Below are positions 55,026 to 62,940 of a stretch of 64,000 nucleotides of DNA, one piece after another. A program made the position numbers and the translations under genes. Position 1 is the stretch's first letter. Each line of letters opens with the position of its first letter. Location of the stretch: NCBI RefSeq assembly GCF_009856825.1, contig NZ_WVTD01000002.1, positions 1 through 64,000 of the forward strand. Reading direction: 5' to 3'. Source of the stretch: Novosphingobium silvae. Lineage in GTDB: Bacteria > Pseudomonadota > Alphaproteobacteria > Sphingomonadales > Sphingomonadaceae. The notes under the pieces were generated by a model. It searched no databases. It had not been told where the DNA came from and worked only from the letters and a program-made list of their open reading frames with translations.

Positions 55026-55835
55026 ATGGATCCGCTCGGGCGATCGCCGCTCTGGCTCGGCTTCGTCGTGACGATCGTTGCGGCCGAGGCATTGTCGCGC
55101 CTTGGCGCCGGGCATGGCTATGACCGCCGCACGGCGCTCACCTCGCTGGGGCTAGTAATGGGCGGCCTTCCGTTCGCGGCGCTCAACGCCTTCGTGATCG
55201 GCGGGGTCTTCGCCTGGCTATGGTCGCTGGCGCCGGTCCGCCATTCGCTTGACGATTGGTGGAACTGGCTCGTCGCCTTCCTGCTAGTGGAATTCGCCTA
55301 TTACTGGTTCCATCGCGCAAGCCATCGGGTGCGCTGGCTCTGGGCGACCCATTCGGTGCATCACTCGGCTGAGCAGCTCACGCTCCTCTCGTCGTTTCGG
55401 CTTGGATGGACCAACCTGTTCTCGGCAGGATGGGTCTTCTATGCGCCGCTTGTCTTGCTTGGCTTCGATCCACGGCTCGTCCTCGGTCTGCTCGCGCTCA
55501 ATCTGCGCTATCAGCTGTTCCTCCACACCGAGCTGATCGGACGCCTCGGGCCCGTTGAATGGCTGTTCAATACGCCGGCGCACCACCGGCTGCACCATGG
55601 ATGCAACGAGCCCTATCTCGACAAGAATTATGGCGGCGTGCTTATCATCTTCGACCGCATGTTCGGCACCTTCGTCGCCGAACGTCCGGGCGAGCCGATC
55701 CGCTATGGGCTTGCGCATCGCGAGGCCACGGCCAACCCGCTCAAGATCGCCTTTCGCGAATGGATCCTGATGGCGCACGACCTGCGAGCAACGCGGTTTC
55801 GCGACATTGGCCGAACGCTGTTCGGAGCGCCTTGA
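55026..55835 (+). CDS. Sterol desaturase / fatty acid hydroxylase family membrane protein
   Basis: A 269-residue membrane protein starting MDPLGRSPLWLGFVVTIVAA with about four hydrophobic segments. Histidine-box motifs of the di-iron superfamily: WFHRASHRVRWLWATHSVHH, then PAHHRLHHGCNE with more His. These ligate two irons that hydroxylate or desaturate a lipid chain. It is coupled to the EF-hand gene. It likely modifies a membrane or surface lipid, consistent with the exporter and envelope theme. Confidence 0.85.
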   Translation: MDPLGRSPLWLGFVVTIVAAEALSRLGAGHGYDRRTALTSLGLVMGGLPFAALNAFVIGGVFAWLWSLAPVRHSLDDWWNWLVAFLLVEFAYYWFHRASHRVRWLWATHSVHHSAEQLTLLSSFRLGWTNLFSAGWVFYAPLVLLGFDPRLVLGLLALNLRYQLFLHTELIGRLGPVEWLFNTPAHHRLHHGCNEPYLDKNYGGVLIIFDRMFGTFVAERPGEPIRYGLAHREATANPLKIAFREWILMAHDLRATRFRDIGRTLFGAP

Positions 55836-56144
55836 CCAGTGAATGCTAGCGGAAGTTCATTTTGCGGGGAGCACCCTGGTCCTCGCAAACAGGTCGTTGA
55901 TGACTCGATGCAATTGCCTCACGCGGCCGAAACCGTCGTTCTGGGGCGCGCTGTCGAGAACGCCGACGGCAGCTGCTTTCAGGCAGGACGACTCGTTCGG
56001 CGAAGGTCAGCGAAAGGTCGCGAAGGCGGAATTCTCCATCCTTAAGCGCAGTTTGCCTGTGCCGAGGATCGCGACGACCGGTGTTCCGTGTCGCACGGTC
56101 AGCTCAATCGTCGCACTCAAGCGTAAATTCAGGAAAACGGCTCG
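55836..56144. other. 309-bp stretch without a convincing gene
   Basis: It lies between the hydroxylase gene and the LysR gene. Short frames on both strands have no recognisable family. It may hold the LysR promoter. Confidence 0.35.
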
Positions 56145-57068
56145 GTGACTTTCGATATGCGACAGCTTCGTTATGCGATAGCGGCAGCGGACCACGGGAG
56201 CTTTTATCGCGCCGCACGCGCACTTGATGTCGAGCAATCGACGTTTTGTCGCAATATTCTGCGATTGGAACGGATGATCGGCGCCAAGCTGTTCGACCGC
56301 TCTCGTGCGGGAGTGACGACGACGATCGCGGGCACGCGCTTCATCCGCAGCGCCCGGCCGATGGTCGCCAATGCGGATCGGATGGTGGCGGCGACCAGGG
56401 ACGCAGGCCAGGGCCGTGCTGGCGCTTTGATGTTGGGACACAACAGCTCGGTCTCCGCGGGCAATCTGCGCGCCACGGTACTGGCTTGGCAGAGCGATAA
56501 TCCGGATGTCGATTTCGGGAGCGTGGAAACCGATCGTGGTGCGCTACTCGCCGGATTGGACACCGGCGAGATCGACATCGCAATCCTGATGGGCGACGCC
56601 GGCCATGAAGGCTATCGGCGCGAGCCTTTCTGGAGCGAGCGCATCGTGGTCGCACTGCCGGCCCAGCATCCGTTAGCGGGCCACGAAATTGTGCATTGGA
56701 CCGATCTGCGATCAGAGCGCTTTGTCCTGCCCGCAGCGGATCCCGGCTCCGATATCCGCGACATGCTGCTAGGACGACTGTCTATGTCCGGCGCGCACCC
56801 GGACATCAGAATCGACCAGACCACGCGAGAGACCGTGCTGAGCCTGCTCGGCGCCGGCCGGCGCATGTCGATCGTGTGCGAAGGTTCGACAGGCGTGCGC
56901 TACCCGGATGTCGTCTACCGGCCTATCCACGGCGAACAGGGGCCGGCGCTGACGGTCTATTCCGGTTGCTGGCGCGAAGACAACGGCAATCCGGCCCTGC
57001 GACGGTTTCTTGGATTCATCAAGGCGCGCTATGCGCTGTCTTTTGATTTCTCGCAGCGATCCGAGTAG
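56145..57068 (+). CDS. LysR-family transcriptional regulator
   Basis: A GTG at 56145 gives 307 residues. The N-terminal winged helix has MRQLRYAIAAADHGSFYRAA and recognition-helix region LDVEQSTFCRNILRLERMIG, typical LysR. The C-terminal effector-binding half is complete (DVDFGSVETDRGALLAGLDT, LGHNSSVSAGNLRATV). LysR genes of this type often flank trb clusters of sphingomonad conjugative elements. It would bind a small ligand and regulate nearby genes. Confidence 0.88.
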   Translation: MTFDMRQLRYAIAAADHGSFYRAARALDVEQSTFCRNILRLERMIGAKLFDRSRAGVTTTIAGTRFIRSARPMVANADRMVAATRDAGQGRAGALMLGHNSSVSAGNLRATVLAWQSDNPDVDFGSVETDRGALLAGLDTGEIDIAILMGDAGHEGYRREPFWSERIVVALPAQHPLAGHEIVHWTDLRSERFVLPAADPGSDIRDMLLGRLSMSGAHPDIRIDQTTRETVLSLLGAGRRMSIVCEGSTGVRYPDVVYRPIHGEQGPALTVYSGCWREDNGNPALRRFLGFIKARYALSFDFSQRSE

Positions 57069-57098
57069 ATTAGAAGCCAAATTCTTGGAGTTGCCGCC

Positions 57099-57407
57099 AT
57101 GTGGCATGGCAAGACAATCATCCTCCTGCTCGTTACCTTGGTCGTCGGCTTCGCCGGTGGATTCATCTTGCGACCGGTGATCGCACCAATGCAGCAGGCC
57201 GACACGATCGCTGCCGGCCCACCTGCGGCGTTGGTGACGAGCGAGGCGCGCGGCACGCAGTATTTCGTCGCGCATATCGACGAAGCACGCCAGGTCGTCG
57301 CGGGGTGCCGTGACGGTTCGGTTCGGGGCGGCGAATGCGCCAATGCCGATGAGGCGATAATCAAGGTCGACGCCCAGGAGCGCCGGAAGCGGTTTCTGGA
57401 CAATTGA
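57099..57407 (+). CDS. Small membrane protein, EexN-like candidate
   Basis: The ATG at 57099 with TTGGAG upstream gives 102 residues. An N-terminal membrane segment (IILLLVTLVVGFAGGFI) is followed by a periplasmic domain. Near residues 64-85 VVAGCRDGSVRGGECANADE has a C-x(8-12)-C spacing with C-x-N-A, which resembles EexN/TrbK-type entry exclusion proteins. It stands beside trb genes but on the opposite strand. A second candidate (61872) exists, so this is tentative. Confidence 0.45.
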   Translation: MWHGKTIILLLVTLVVGFAGGFILRPVIAPMQQADTIAAGPPAALVTSEARGTQYFVAHIDEARQVVAGCRDGSVRGGECANADEAIIKVDAQERRKRFLDN

Positions 57408-57421
57408 TCGCACGGTGGCGC

Positions 57422-57646
57422 TCAGTTTTTCGCGCCACCTCGCCGGCGCGCGAATCCGCGATCGCTCGCCATGAATCGCTCCAGCATCGGCGCGACCAGC
57501 TTTTCCGGCGCGACGGGTTCGCCGCCGGTCTCGGCCGCAAGCGCAGCGGCGTAGGCGACAAGATCGCGGTGGACGGCGGCGGGGACCTCCGCCGCCAGCT
57601 TCACCGGCCGGTCATCGGCGAGCGGCCCCAGTTTCAACTTCGTCAT
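57422..57646 (-). CDS. DUF2274 protein
   Basis: A 74-residue protein starting MTKLKLGPLADDRPVKLAAE, with VPAAVHRDLVAYAAALAAE and PEKLVAPMLERFMASDRGF. This is DUF2274, a small ribbon-helix-helix-like protein that follows trbI in alphaproteobacterial trb clusters. ATG overlaps the trbI stop (ATGA). May regulate transfer genes. It is the last gene of the trb transcript. Confidence 0.85.
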   Translation of the reverse strand: MTKLKLGPLADDRPVKLAAEVPAAVHRDLVAYAAALAAETGGEPVAPEKLVAPMLERFMASDRGFARRRGGAKN

Positions 57647-58863
57647 CGGGTCCCTCCGATCGGTTCGAGCACAAGGTCGCGGGTGAGAACGACGCGCAGC
57701 GGATGGCCTGGCCGGATGGTGAGCGTCGGCTGCACGTTGAGCTGCCGTCTCACGATCTGCTGGCCGGTCTGATTGATGGTGTCCTGCGAGCCGCGCCGCA
57801 GGGCACGGGTCAGGTCGTCCTCGCTGTCCGCACCTAGCTCGGCGCCTACGCCGAGCAGTGTCGAGACGGCTGCCGCCTTGAGGAGATTGCCCCAATGCTG
57901 GTTCACGCGGTCCTGTAGCCCCGCGAATCCGGCTCCGTCCGCGCCGGGCGGGCGCTCGAGAACGATCGAGCGCCCGTCCGGCATGATGAGCCGATCCCAG
58001 GCGAGCAACACGCGCGTCTGCCCGGCGGCGATCTCGCTATCATACTCGCCGATCAGCCGCGCGCCCTGCGGAATAAGCAGGATGCGCCCGGTCGGGCTGT
58101 CATAGACGTTGGCCGTCACCTGGGCGGTGATCTGGCCGGGCAGGTCAGAGCGGACGCCGGTGATGAGCGCAGCCGGGATGATGCTGCCGGCCTGCACGAT
58201 GTTGGGCGATGCCGGCGCCGTCAGCCGCTCAACGCTGATTGTGCGCTGGTTGGACGGCTGCGCCATGAAGGCGCGCTTGGCGGCCTGGTCGCCTTGCGCC
58301 GCCTGCTGCGCCGGTTCCTGCGCGGAAGGCGCCGGCAAACCCGGCGTTGAGGCCGGCTCCGCACCCGCACGCGCGCCGCCGCTGCCTAGAAAAACCGAGC
58401 TGGTGCGGGCCGCATCGCGCTCCTGAGCGGCGCGCTGCCGGGCTGCCTCCGCCGCCTGCGCGCGCGGATCGGGCGGGCCGGGCTGCACGCCGATCGGCGG
58501 CACGGTAACGTCCTCGCCGCGCTGCTGCGCCGACACGATTGGACGGCCGAGGTCGCCCGGAAGCGGCGGGCCGAGCCGTGGCGCCCGTGCGTAATCGCGC
58601 GGGCCGGACGTGATGGTTTCGGCCGTGGCGCGGCTGTCGGTGTTGTAGAGTTCCTGCGCAGCCTTCTCGCCCGGCGGCCGCAGCGCATAAATCAGCGAAC
58701 CACCTATGCCGAGGCCGGCGGCGACGCCGACGACGGCAAGCGCTTTACGCGAGAGCCGCATGACGCGGGGTGGCTCGCCGCGAAGCTGGAACGCGGCGGG
58801 ATCGGGGCGAGCGGCCTGCGGCTCCGGCCGCGCTTCGGCTGGCGCATCGTGGCTTTCGGTCAC
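57643..58863 (-). CDS. trbI: Conjugal transfer protein TrbI (VirB10-like)
   Basis: A GTG at 58863 gives 406 residues. N-terminal cytoplasmic Pro/Ala-rich part, one membrane helix (about residues 40-60, ALAVVGVAAGLGIGGSLIYA), a variable periplasmic stretch, and the VirB10/TrbI beta-barrel-like C-terminal domain with GSIIPAALITGVRSDLPGQI and RILLIPQGARLIGEYDSEI. It spans the envelope and gates the type IV secretion channel with TrbG and TrbF. Its ends overlap DUF2274 and trbG by four bases. Confidence 0.93.
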   Translation of the reverse strand: MTESHDAPAEARPEPQAARPDPAAFQLRGEPPRVMRLSRKALAVVGVAAGLGIGGSLIYALRPPGEKAAQELYNTDSRATAETITSGPRDYARAPRLGPPLPGDLGRPIVSAQQRGEDVTVPPIGVQPGPPDPRAQAAEAARQRAAQERDAARTSSVFLGSGGARAGAEPASTPGLPAPSAQEPAQQAAQGDQAAKRAFMAQPSNQRTISVERLTAPASPNIVQAGSIIPAALITGVRSDLPGQITAQVTANVYDSPTGRILLIPQGARLIGEYDSEIAAGQTRVLLAWDRLIMPDGRSIVLERPPGADGAGFAGLQDRVNQHWGNLLKAAAVSTLLGVGAELGADSEDDLTRALRRGSQDTINQTGQQIVRRQLNVQPTLTIRPGHPLRVVLTRDLVLEPIGGTR

Positions 58864-59876
58864 GGCCGCCCCCTCCGTCCATCGTCGCGCACGATGCGGA
58901 CGCGCTGTTCGGTGCGGCGGTCGCCCAGGCGCAGCTCGGCGGCGGCGAACAGGCGATCGACCACCATGTAGCGGCCCTGCACGCGGTAGTTGACCAGTTC
59001 GGCGTCACCGCGCGCGCCGGTCACGAACAGCGGCGGCATCTCACCCTGCGAGATCCCGGCCGGAAACTCGATGAACACCTGCCGCCCGTCGTCGAACGCA
59101 CGGGCCGGCGCCCACGACACGCGGTCGCCCTCGATCCGGTAGCGAAAGTTGAGCGCCGTCACGTCCACGCCGGTTGCGGCCGGTATGGCAGCGGCGGCAG
59201 CCGCGTTGCGGCCTTGCAAGGCGATGAGCTGGTCCTGCGGATAGGTCCAGGACACGGACGCCATGTAGGTCGCGGGCGTGGCGCGCAGCTCCAGATGGTA
59301 GGTGCGCCGGTCGGTGTTGATAACAAGGTTGGTGGCGAGGTCGGGCCGGGTGGGCTTGACGAGGATGTGGGCGCGCGCGGTCGCACCGCTGCCGCTCACC
59401 GTGTCCCCGATGATCCACCGCACCGTGTCTCCGGCTGCGACCGGCCCTGGCCCCACGAGCTGCTCGCCTTCCTGCAAGGCGATGTCCGTCACCTGACCCG
59501 GCGCGGTATAGACTTGATAGAGCGCGCCTTCGGTCCACGGATATTGCTGAATGGCGTTAAGGAATCCATCGCGCACCGGCTGAATACGGGCGGCGTTGTT
59601 GGCATCGCCGACACGGCGGCGCGGATCGGCGGACTCTGGCGATCGCGCGCTCTCCGTCACCGGCTTCAACTGGCCGGGCAGCGGCAACGGCTCGGGGATC
59701 GTGACGATCTCGACCGCGCGGGGCGGCTCGGCCGCGCGCGTCGCGACGATCGCCCGAGGCGGATCATCCAAAGCGATCACGGGCGGCCTGGCCGACGTAG
59801 TGGCGCAGCCCGCGAGCGCGGACGCGGAGACGAGCAACGCGGCCGTGGCCGCGCGGCGGATGGGTATGCCGGTCAT
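58860..59876 (-). CDS. trbG: Conjugal transfer protein TrbG (VirB9-like)
   Basis: The ATG at 59876 (MTGIPIRRAATAALLVSASA) gives 338 residues. Signal peptide with lipobox LAGCAT. The C-terminal VirB9-type domain is seen in NFRYRIEGDRVSWAPARAFD and RQVFIEFPAGISQGEMPPLF. It is the periplasmic/outer-membrane component of the channel. Stops and starts overlap both neighbours. Normal length for the family. Confidence 0.92.
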   Translation of the reverse strand: MTGIPIRRAATAALLVSASALAGCATTSARPPVIALDDPPRAIVATRAAEPPRAVEIVTIPEPLPLPGQLKPVTESARSPESADPRRRVGDANNAARIQPVRDGFLNAIQQYPWTEGALYQVYTAPGQVTDIALQEGEQLVGPGPVAAGDTVRWIIGDTVSGSGATARAHILVKPTRPDLATNLVINTDRRTYHLELRATPATYMASVSWTYPQDQLIALQGRNAAAAAAIPAATGVDVTALNFRYRIEGDRVSWAPARAFDDGRQVFIEFPAGISQGEMPPLFVTGARGDAELVNYRVQGRYMVVDRLFAAAELRLGDRRTEQRVRIVRDDGRRGRP

Positions 59877-60556
59877 TGCGACAGCTCCTTCGACCAGTTG
59901 AGGGCATTGACGAAGACGCCGAGCGGATTCTTGCGCAGAGCGTCGGGGGTGCGCGGCGGCTGGACGACTATGGTGAGGATCGCGGACCAGCGTTCGGTGG
60001 CGGCAAGGCTGCCGTCCTGATAGCGGCGCTCGGTCCAGGCGACGCGGAAGCTGTCGGGTGAGGCGCGGATGACGCTCGACACTTCCACCGCGACCTGCAC
60101 CCGCCCGACATTGGCGAACGGGTCGTTGGCGCGCGCATAGTCGTTGAGGAACAGGGCGCCTTTGTCGGTCGTGAAGTCGTAGGCCCGGAGCCAATTCTGC
60201 CGCACGATGACCGGATCGGCCGGGATGCTGCGCACCTGTTCGATGAAGCGGGCGAGATGAAACGCTACTTGCGGATCAGTGGGACGGTAGCCGGCCTCGG
60301 CGGGCGCAACCGCCTGAGCTTCGCCCAGCCGATCGACCTGCACGACCCAGGGGACGATGTGGCCGCGTGTCGATTGCCAGACGAGGCCGCCGGCCAAGCC
60401 GCTCGAAAGCGCGAGCGTCCCGAAGAAGGCGAGCCGCCAGTTCTTCGCCTGCACGCGCGCGGAGCCGATGCGGTCGTCCCATGCCTGCGCCGCGCGCTGA
60501 TAGGGTGTGGCTGGCTCGGGCGCCTGGCCGTAGCGGATGCTGGGGCGCTTGAACAT
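59873..60556 (-). CDS. trbF: Conjugal transfer protein TrbF (VirB8-like)
   Basis: A 227-residue protein starting MFKRPSIRYGQAPEPATPYQ. One membrane helix (LAFFGTLALSSGLAGGLVW) near residues 42-62 and a periplasmic VirB8 domain with HIVPWVVQVDRLGEA and FRVAWTERRYQDGSLAATER. It nucleates the secretion channel assembly. It is 3 bp after trbL and overlaps trbG. Confidence 0.93.
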   Translation of the reverse strand: MFKRPSIRYGQAPEPATPYQRAAQAWDDRIGSARVQAKNWRLAFFGTLALSSGLAGGLVWQSTRGHIVPWVVQVDRLGEAQAVAPAEAGYRPTDPQVAFHLARFIEQVRSIPADPVIVRQNWLRAYDFTTDKGALFLNDYARANDPFANVGRVQVAVEVSSVIRASPDSFRVAWTERRYQDGSLAATERWSAILTIVVQPPRTPDALRKNPLGVFVNALNWSKELSQ

Positions 60557-60559
60557 GGA

Positions 60560-61870
60560 TCAATCCTTCTGGCTGGTGTCGACGGACGCGCCGCCACCGC
60601 CGCCATCGCCGGAGCGCAGCGTGTGGGCGGCGATGGTCGCGCCGTGGGTCATGGTCTGGCGGTTCTTCATCGCGGACGCCCAAGCGGGCGCGCCGGCCGG
60701 CGCGTCCGGCGACGGCGTGGAACTACCGCCTGAAATGGTCCCGCCGGTGGCGGTGACGGCGGCGCGGCCGCCCGAGCGGTAGCTGTTCTTGAGCGAGGCG
60801 GCCGCCTTGCGAAGCGGCGACATGGCTGCGCCCACGGCGGCTTGACCGACGCCGCCAGCGCCGCCGGCGACTGCCGCCGCACCGCTCTTGCCGGCCGAGC
60901 CGAGCGCATAGGCGCTGTTGGCCGCGCCGGAGGTGAAGGCCGCCCCTCGGGCCGCACCGCTGACCGCGCCTGCCGCCGCGCCGACACCGAGCCGGGCGGC
61001 AGCAGCGCCGCCAGCCAGTGCGCCGCCGGCCGCAAGCACGGTTCCCGCCGCCGCACCCGCGCCCAGCGCCGGGCCGCCGGACACGATGCCGTTGGCGATC
61101 GATGGGCCGAAGATGCCGAGGCCCAGCAGGCAGAGCGAGGCGAGCGCTACTGCCAGCGCGTCCTCGATGCTTGGCTGCGCGCCGCCGAACCCGGCGCGGA
61201 ACTCGTCGAACAATGTCGAGCCAATGCCGACGATGACGGCGAGCACCAGCACCTTGATGCCCGACGAGATCACCAGCCCCAGCACGCGCTCGGCCATGAA
61301 GGCGGTTTTGCCGAACAGGCCGAACGGGATGAGGACGAAGCCGCAGAGCGTCGCCAGCTTGAACTCGATCAGCGTGATGAAGAGCTGGATCGACAGGATG
61401 AAGAAGGCCAGCACGACCATCACCCAGGCGAACAGCAGCACCGCGATCTGGATGAAGTTCTCGAAGAAAGCGACCCAGCCCATCAGGTCGGAAATGGATT
61501 CTAGGATCGGCTGACCAGCCTCCAGCCCGACTTGGGCGACGCGGCCCGGCTGGAGCAGTTCGGCGGCCGTAAAGCCGGTGCCCGACGCTTTCAGGCCCAG
61601 GCCGGCGAAGCTCTCGAAGACGATCCGCGCCAGGGTGTTCCAGTTGCCGATGATGTAGGCGAAGACGCCGACGAATAGGGTCTTCTTGACGAGGCGCGCG
61701 ATGATGTCGTCGCCTTCGCCCCAGGTCCAGAAGAGCGCGGCCAAGGTCACGTCGATGACGATCAGCGTCGTCGCGATGAACGCCACCTCGCCGCCGAGCA
61801 GGCCGAACCCGCTGTCGATGTAGCGGGTGAAGACGTCCAGAAAGCGATCGACGACGCCAGTGCCGCCCAT
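60560..61870 (-). CDS. trbL: Conjugal transfer protein TrbL (VirB6-like)
   Basis: A 436-residue polytopic protein starting MGGTGVVDRFLDVFTRYIDS. About six membrane helices in the first 270 residues with the conserved FGLFGKTAFMAERVLGLVIS. The C-terminal 160 residues are Gly/Ala-rich and disordered (AGGALAGGAAAARLGVGAAA). It forms the inner-membrane pore of the secretion channel. Gene order trbJ-K-L-F-G-I is canonical. Confidence 0.92.
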   Translation of the reverse strand: MGGTGVVDRFLDVFTRYIDSGFGLLGGEVAFIATTLIVIDVTLAALFWTWGEGDDIIARLVKKTLFVGVFAYIIGNWNTLARIVFESFAGLGLKASGTGFTAAELLQPGRVAQVGLEAGQPILESISDLMGWVAFFENFIQIAVLLFAWVMVVLAFFILSIQLFITLIEFKLATLCGFVLIPFGLFGKTAFMAERVLGLVISSGIKVLVLAVIVGIGSTLFDEFRAGFGGAQPSIEDALAVALASLCLLGLGIFGPSIANGIVSGGPALGAGAAAGTVLAAGGALAGGAAAARLGVGAAAGAVSGAARGAAFTSGAANSAYALGSAGKSGAAAVAGGAGGVGQAAVGAAMSPLRKAAASLKNSYRSGGRAAVTATGGTISGGSSTPSPDAPAGAPAWASAMKNRQTMTHGATIAAHTLRSGDGGGGGASVDTSQKD

Positions 61871-61871
61871 A

Positions 61872-62177
61872 TCAGTTCTCCTGTGCCGAAGCGTCTTCGG
61901 CGATGCGGGCGGCGGGCCGCGCGCCGGGCGCGAGGAACCGGCGGCGGTTCTCGGCCCAGGCGCGCAGGCAGTCGGAGTCGCTCGCCCCGGCCGCTCCGAT
62001 CGACTGGCAGCGGCGCAGTTCGATCAGCAGCGGATCGACTGTCTCCGAGCTGTCAGCGACGGCCGCCGGCTCCTCGCGCGCAGGCTCAGGCGCGCGGCTC
62101 ATCTCGATCGCCGTCATCGTGATGGCGATGGCGACGAAGATGATGGCGCCGATGCGCGCGAGGAGCTTGGTGTCCAT
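61872..62177 (-). CDS. Putative entry exclusion protein (TrbK-alt)
   Basis: A 101-residue protein starting MDTKLLARIGAIIFVAIAIT. One N-terminal membrane helix, then a small periplasmic domain with LLIELRRCQSIGAAGASDSD and CLRAWAENRRRFL. The paired Cys and the RRCQ-x(10)-DCLRAW pattern are those of TrbK-alt proteins in trb clusters between trbJ and trbL. They block redundant transfer into cells that already have the element. Confidence 0.82.
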   Translation of the reverse strand: MDTKLLARIGAIIFVAIAITMTAIEMSRAPEPAREEPAAVADSSETVDPLLIELRRCQSIGAAGASDSDCLRAWAENRRRFLAPGARPAARIAEDASAQEN

Positions 62178-62181
62178 CGGA

Positions 62182-62940
62182 TCAGTCGTGGAACATGCTT
62201 GCGTTGCCCGGCTGGTAGCCGGTGGACCGCGTCAGGAAGCGGCGTCGCCGTTCGCGGCTTTCGGCCTCGACCGCCGCATCACGCGCCGAATCCAGCGCCT
62301 GCGCCCGGCCCTGCGCGGCGAGCAGCGCCGTCAGGTCCGCGAGCTGCTGCGATTGCAGCGCGAGAAGCTGGTTGCCCGCCTGTGCCGCCTGGAGCGCGCC
62401 CGTCGCCGACTGGCTGGACGTAACCAAGCCATCCATCGTCGTGCGCGCGCCGTCGATGTTGCCGACGACGCCGGCCTGAACGCGAAGCGCGTCCTCGAAC
62501 GCGCCGACGCTATCCTCCCAGCGCGCGTTGGCGTTGGCGACCATCTGCGCGTGGGTGCCGGTCAGCGCCGCGCCCTTGTAGCGTCCGTTGAACACCTGCT
62601 GGACGTTCTGCACGTCGTAGGCGATCCGCTGCGCCTCACCGAGAAGCTGCTGGGTGCGCTGCACCTGCTGCTGCAACTGCTGGAGCGAGCTGAACGGCAG
62701 CGAAGCCAGGTTACGCGCCTCGTTGATGAGGCTGGTCGCCTGCTGCTGGATTTGCTGAATCTGATTGTTGACCTGCTGGAGCGACCGGGCGGCGGTCAGC
62801 ACGTTCTGCGCATAGTTGGTCGGGTCATAGACGATCCCGCCGAACTGAGCCTGGGCCGGCGTGGCGACGGTGATGCCGATCATGCTCGACGTGGCGATGG
62901 CGCCGGCCAGCATGGCACGGCGCAGGATATTGGGTTTCAT
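62182..62940 (-). CDS. trbJ: Conjugal transfer protein TrbJ (VirB5-like)
   Basis: The ATG at 62940 gives 252 residues. Signal peptide MKPNILRRAMLAGAIATSSM. The mature protein is all-helical and Gln-rich (QQVNNQIQQIQQQATSLINE, QQQVQRTQQLLGEAQRIA). TrbJ proteins are periplasmic pilus-tip adhesins. Its start overlaps the trbE stop by four bases. The ORF reaching 63063 upstream is trbE in another frame. Confidence 0.92.
   Translation of the reverse strand: MKPNILRRAMLAGAIATSSMIGITVATPAQAQFGGIVYDPTNYAQNVLTAARSLQQVNNQIQQIQQQATSLINEARNLASLPFSSLQQLQQQVQRTQQLLGEAQRIAYDVQNVQQVFNGRYKGAALTGTHAQMVANANARWEDSVGAFEDALRVQAGVVGNIDGARTTMDGLVTSSQSATGALQAAQAGNQLLALQSQQLADLTALLAAQGRAQALDSARDAAVEAESRERRRRFLTRSTGYQPGNASMFHD

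Noticed and set aside
55843..56148. 101-codon plus-strand frame before the LysR gene
   Set aside because: No family signature or signal peptide and an overlap with the LysR start; composition not convincing.
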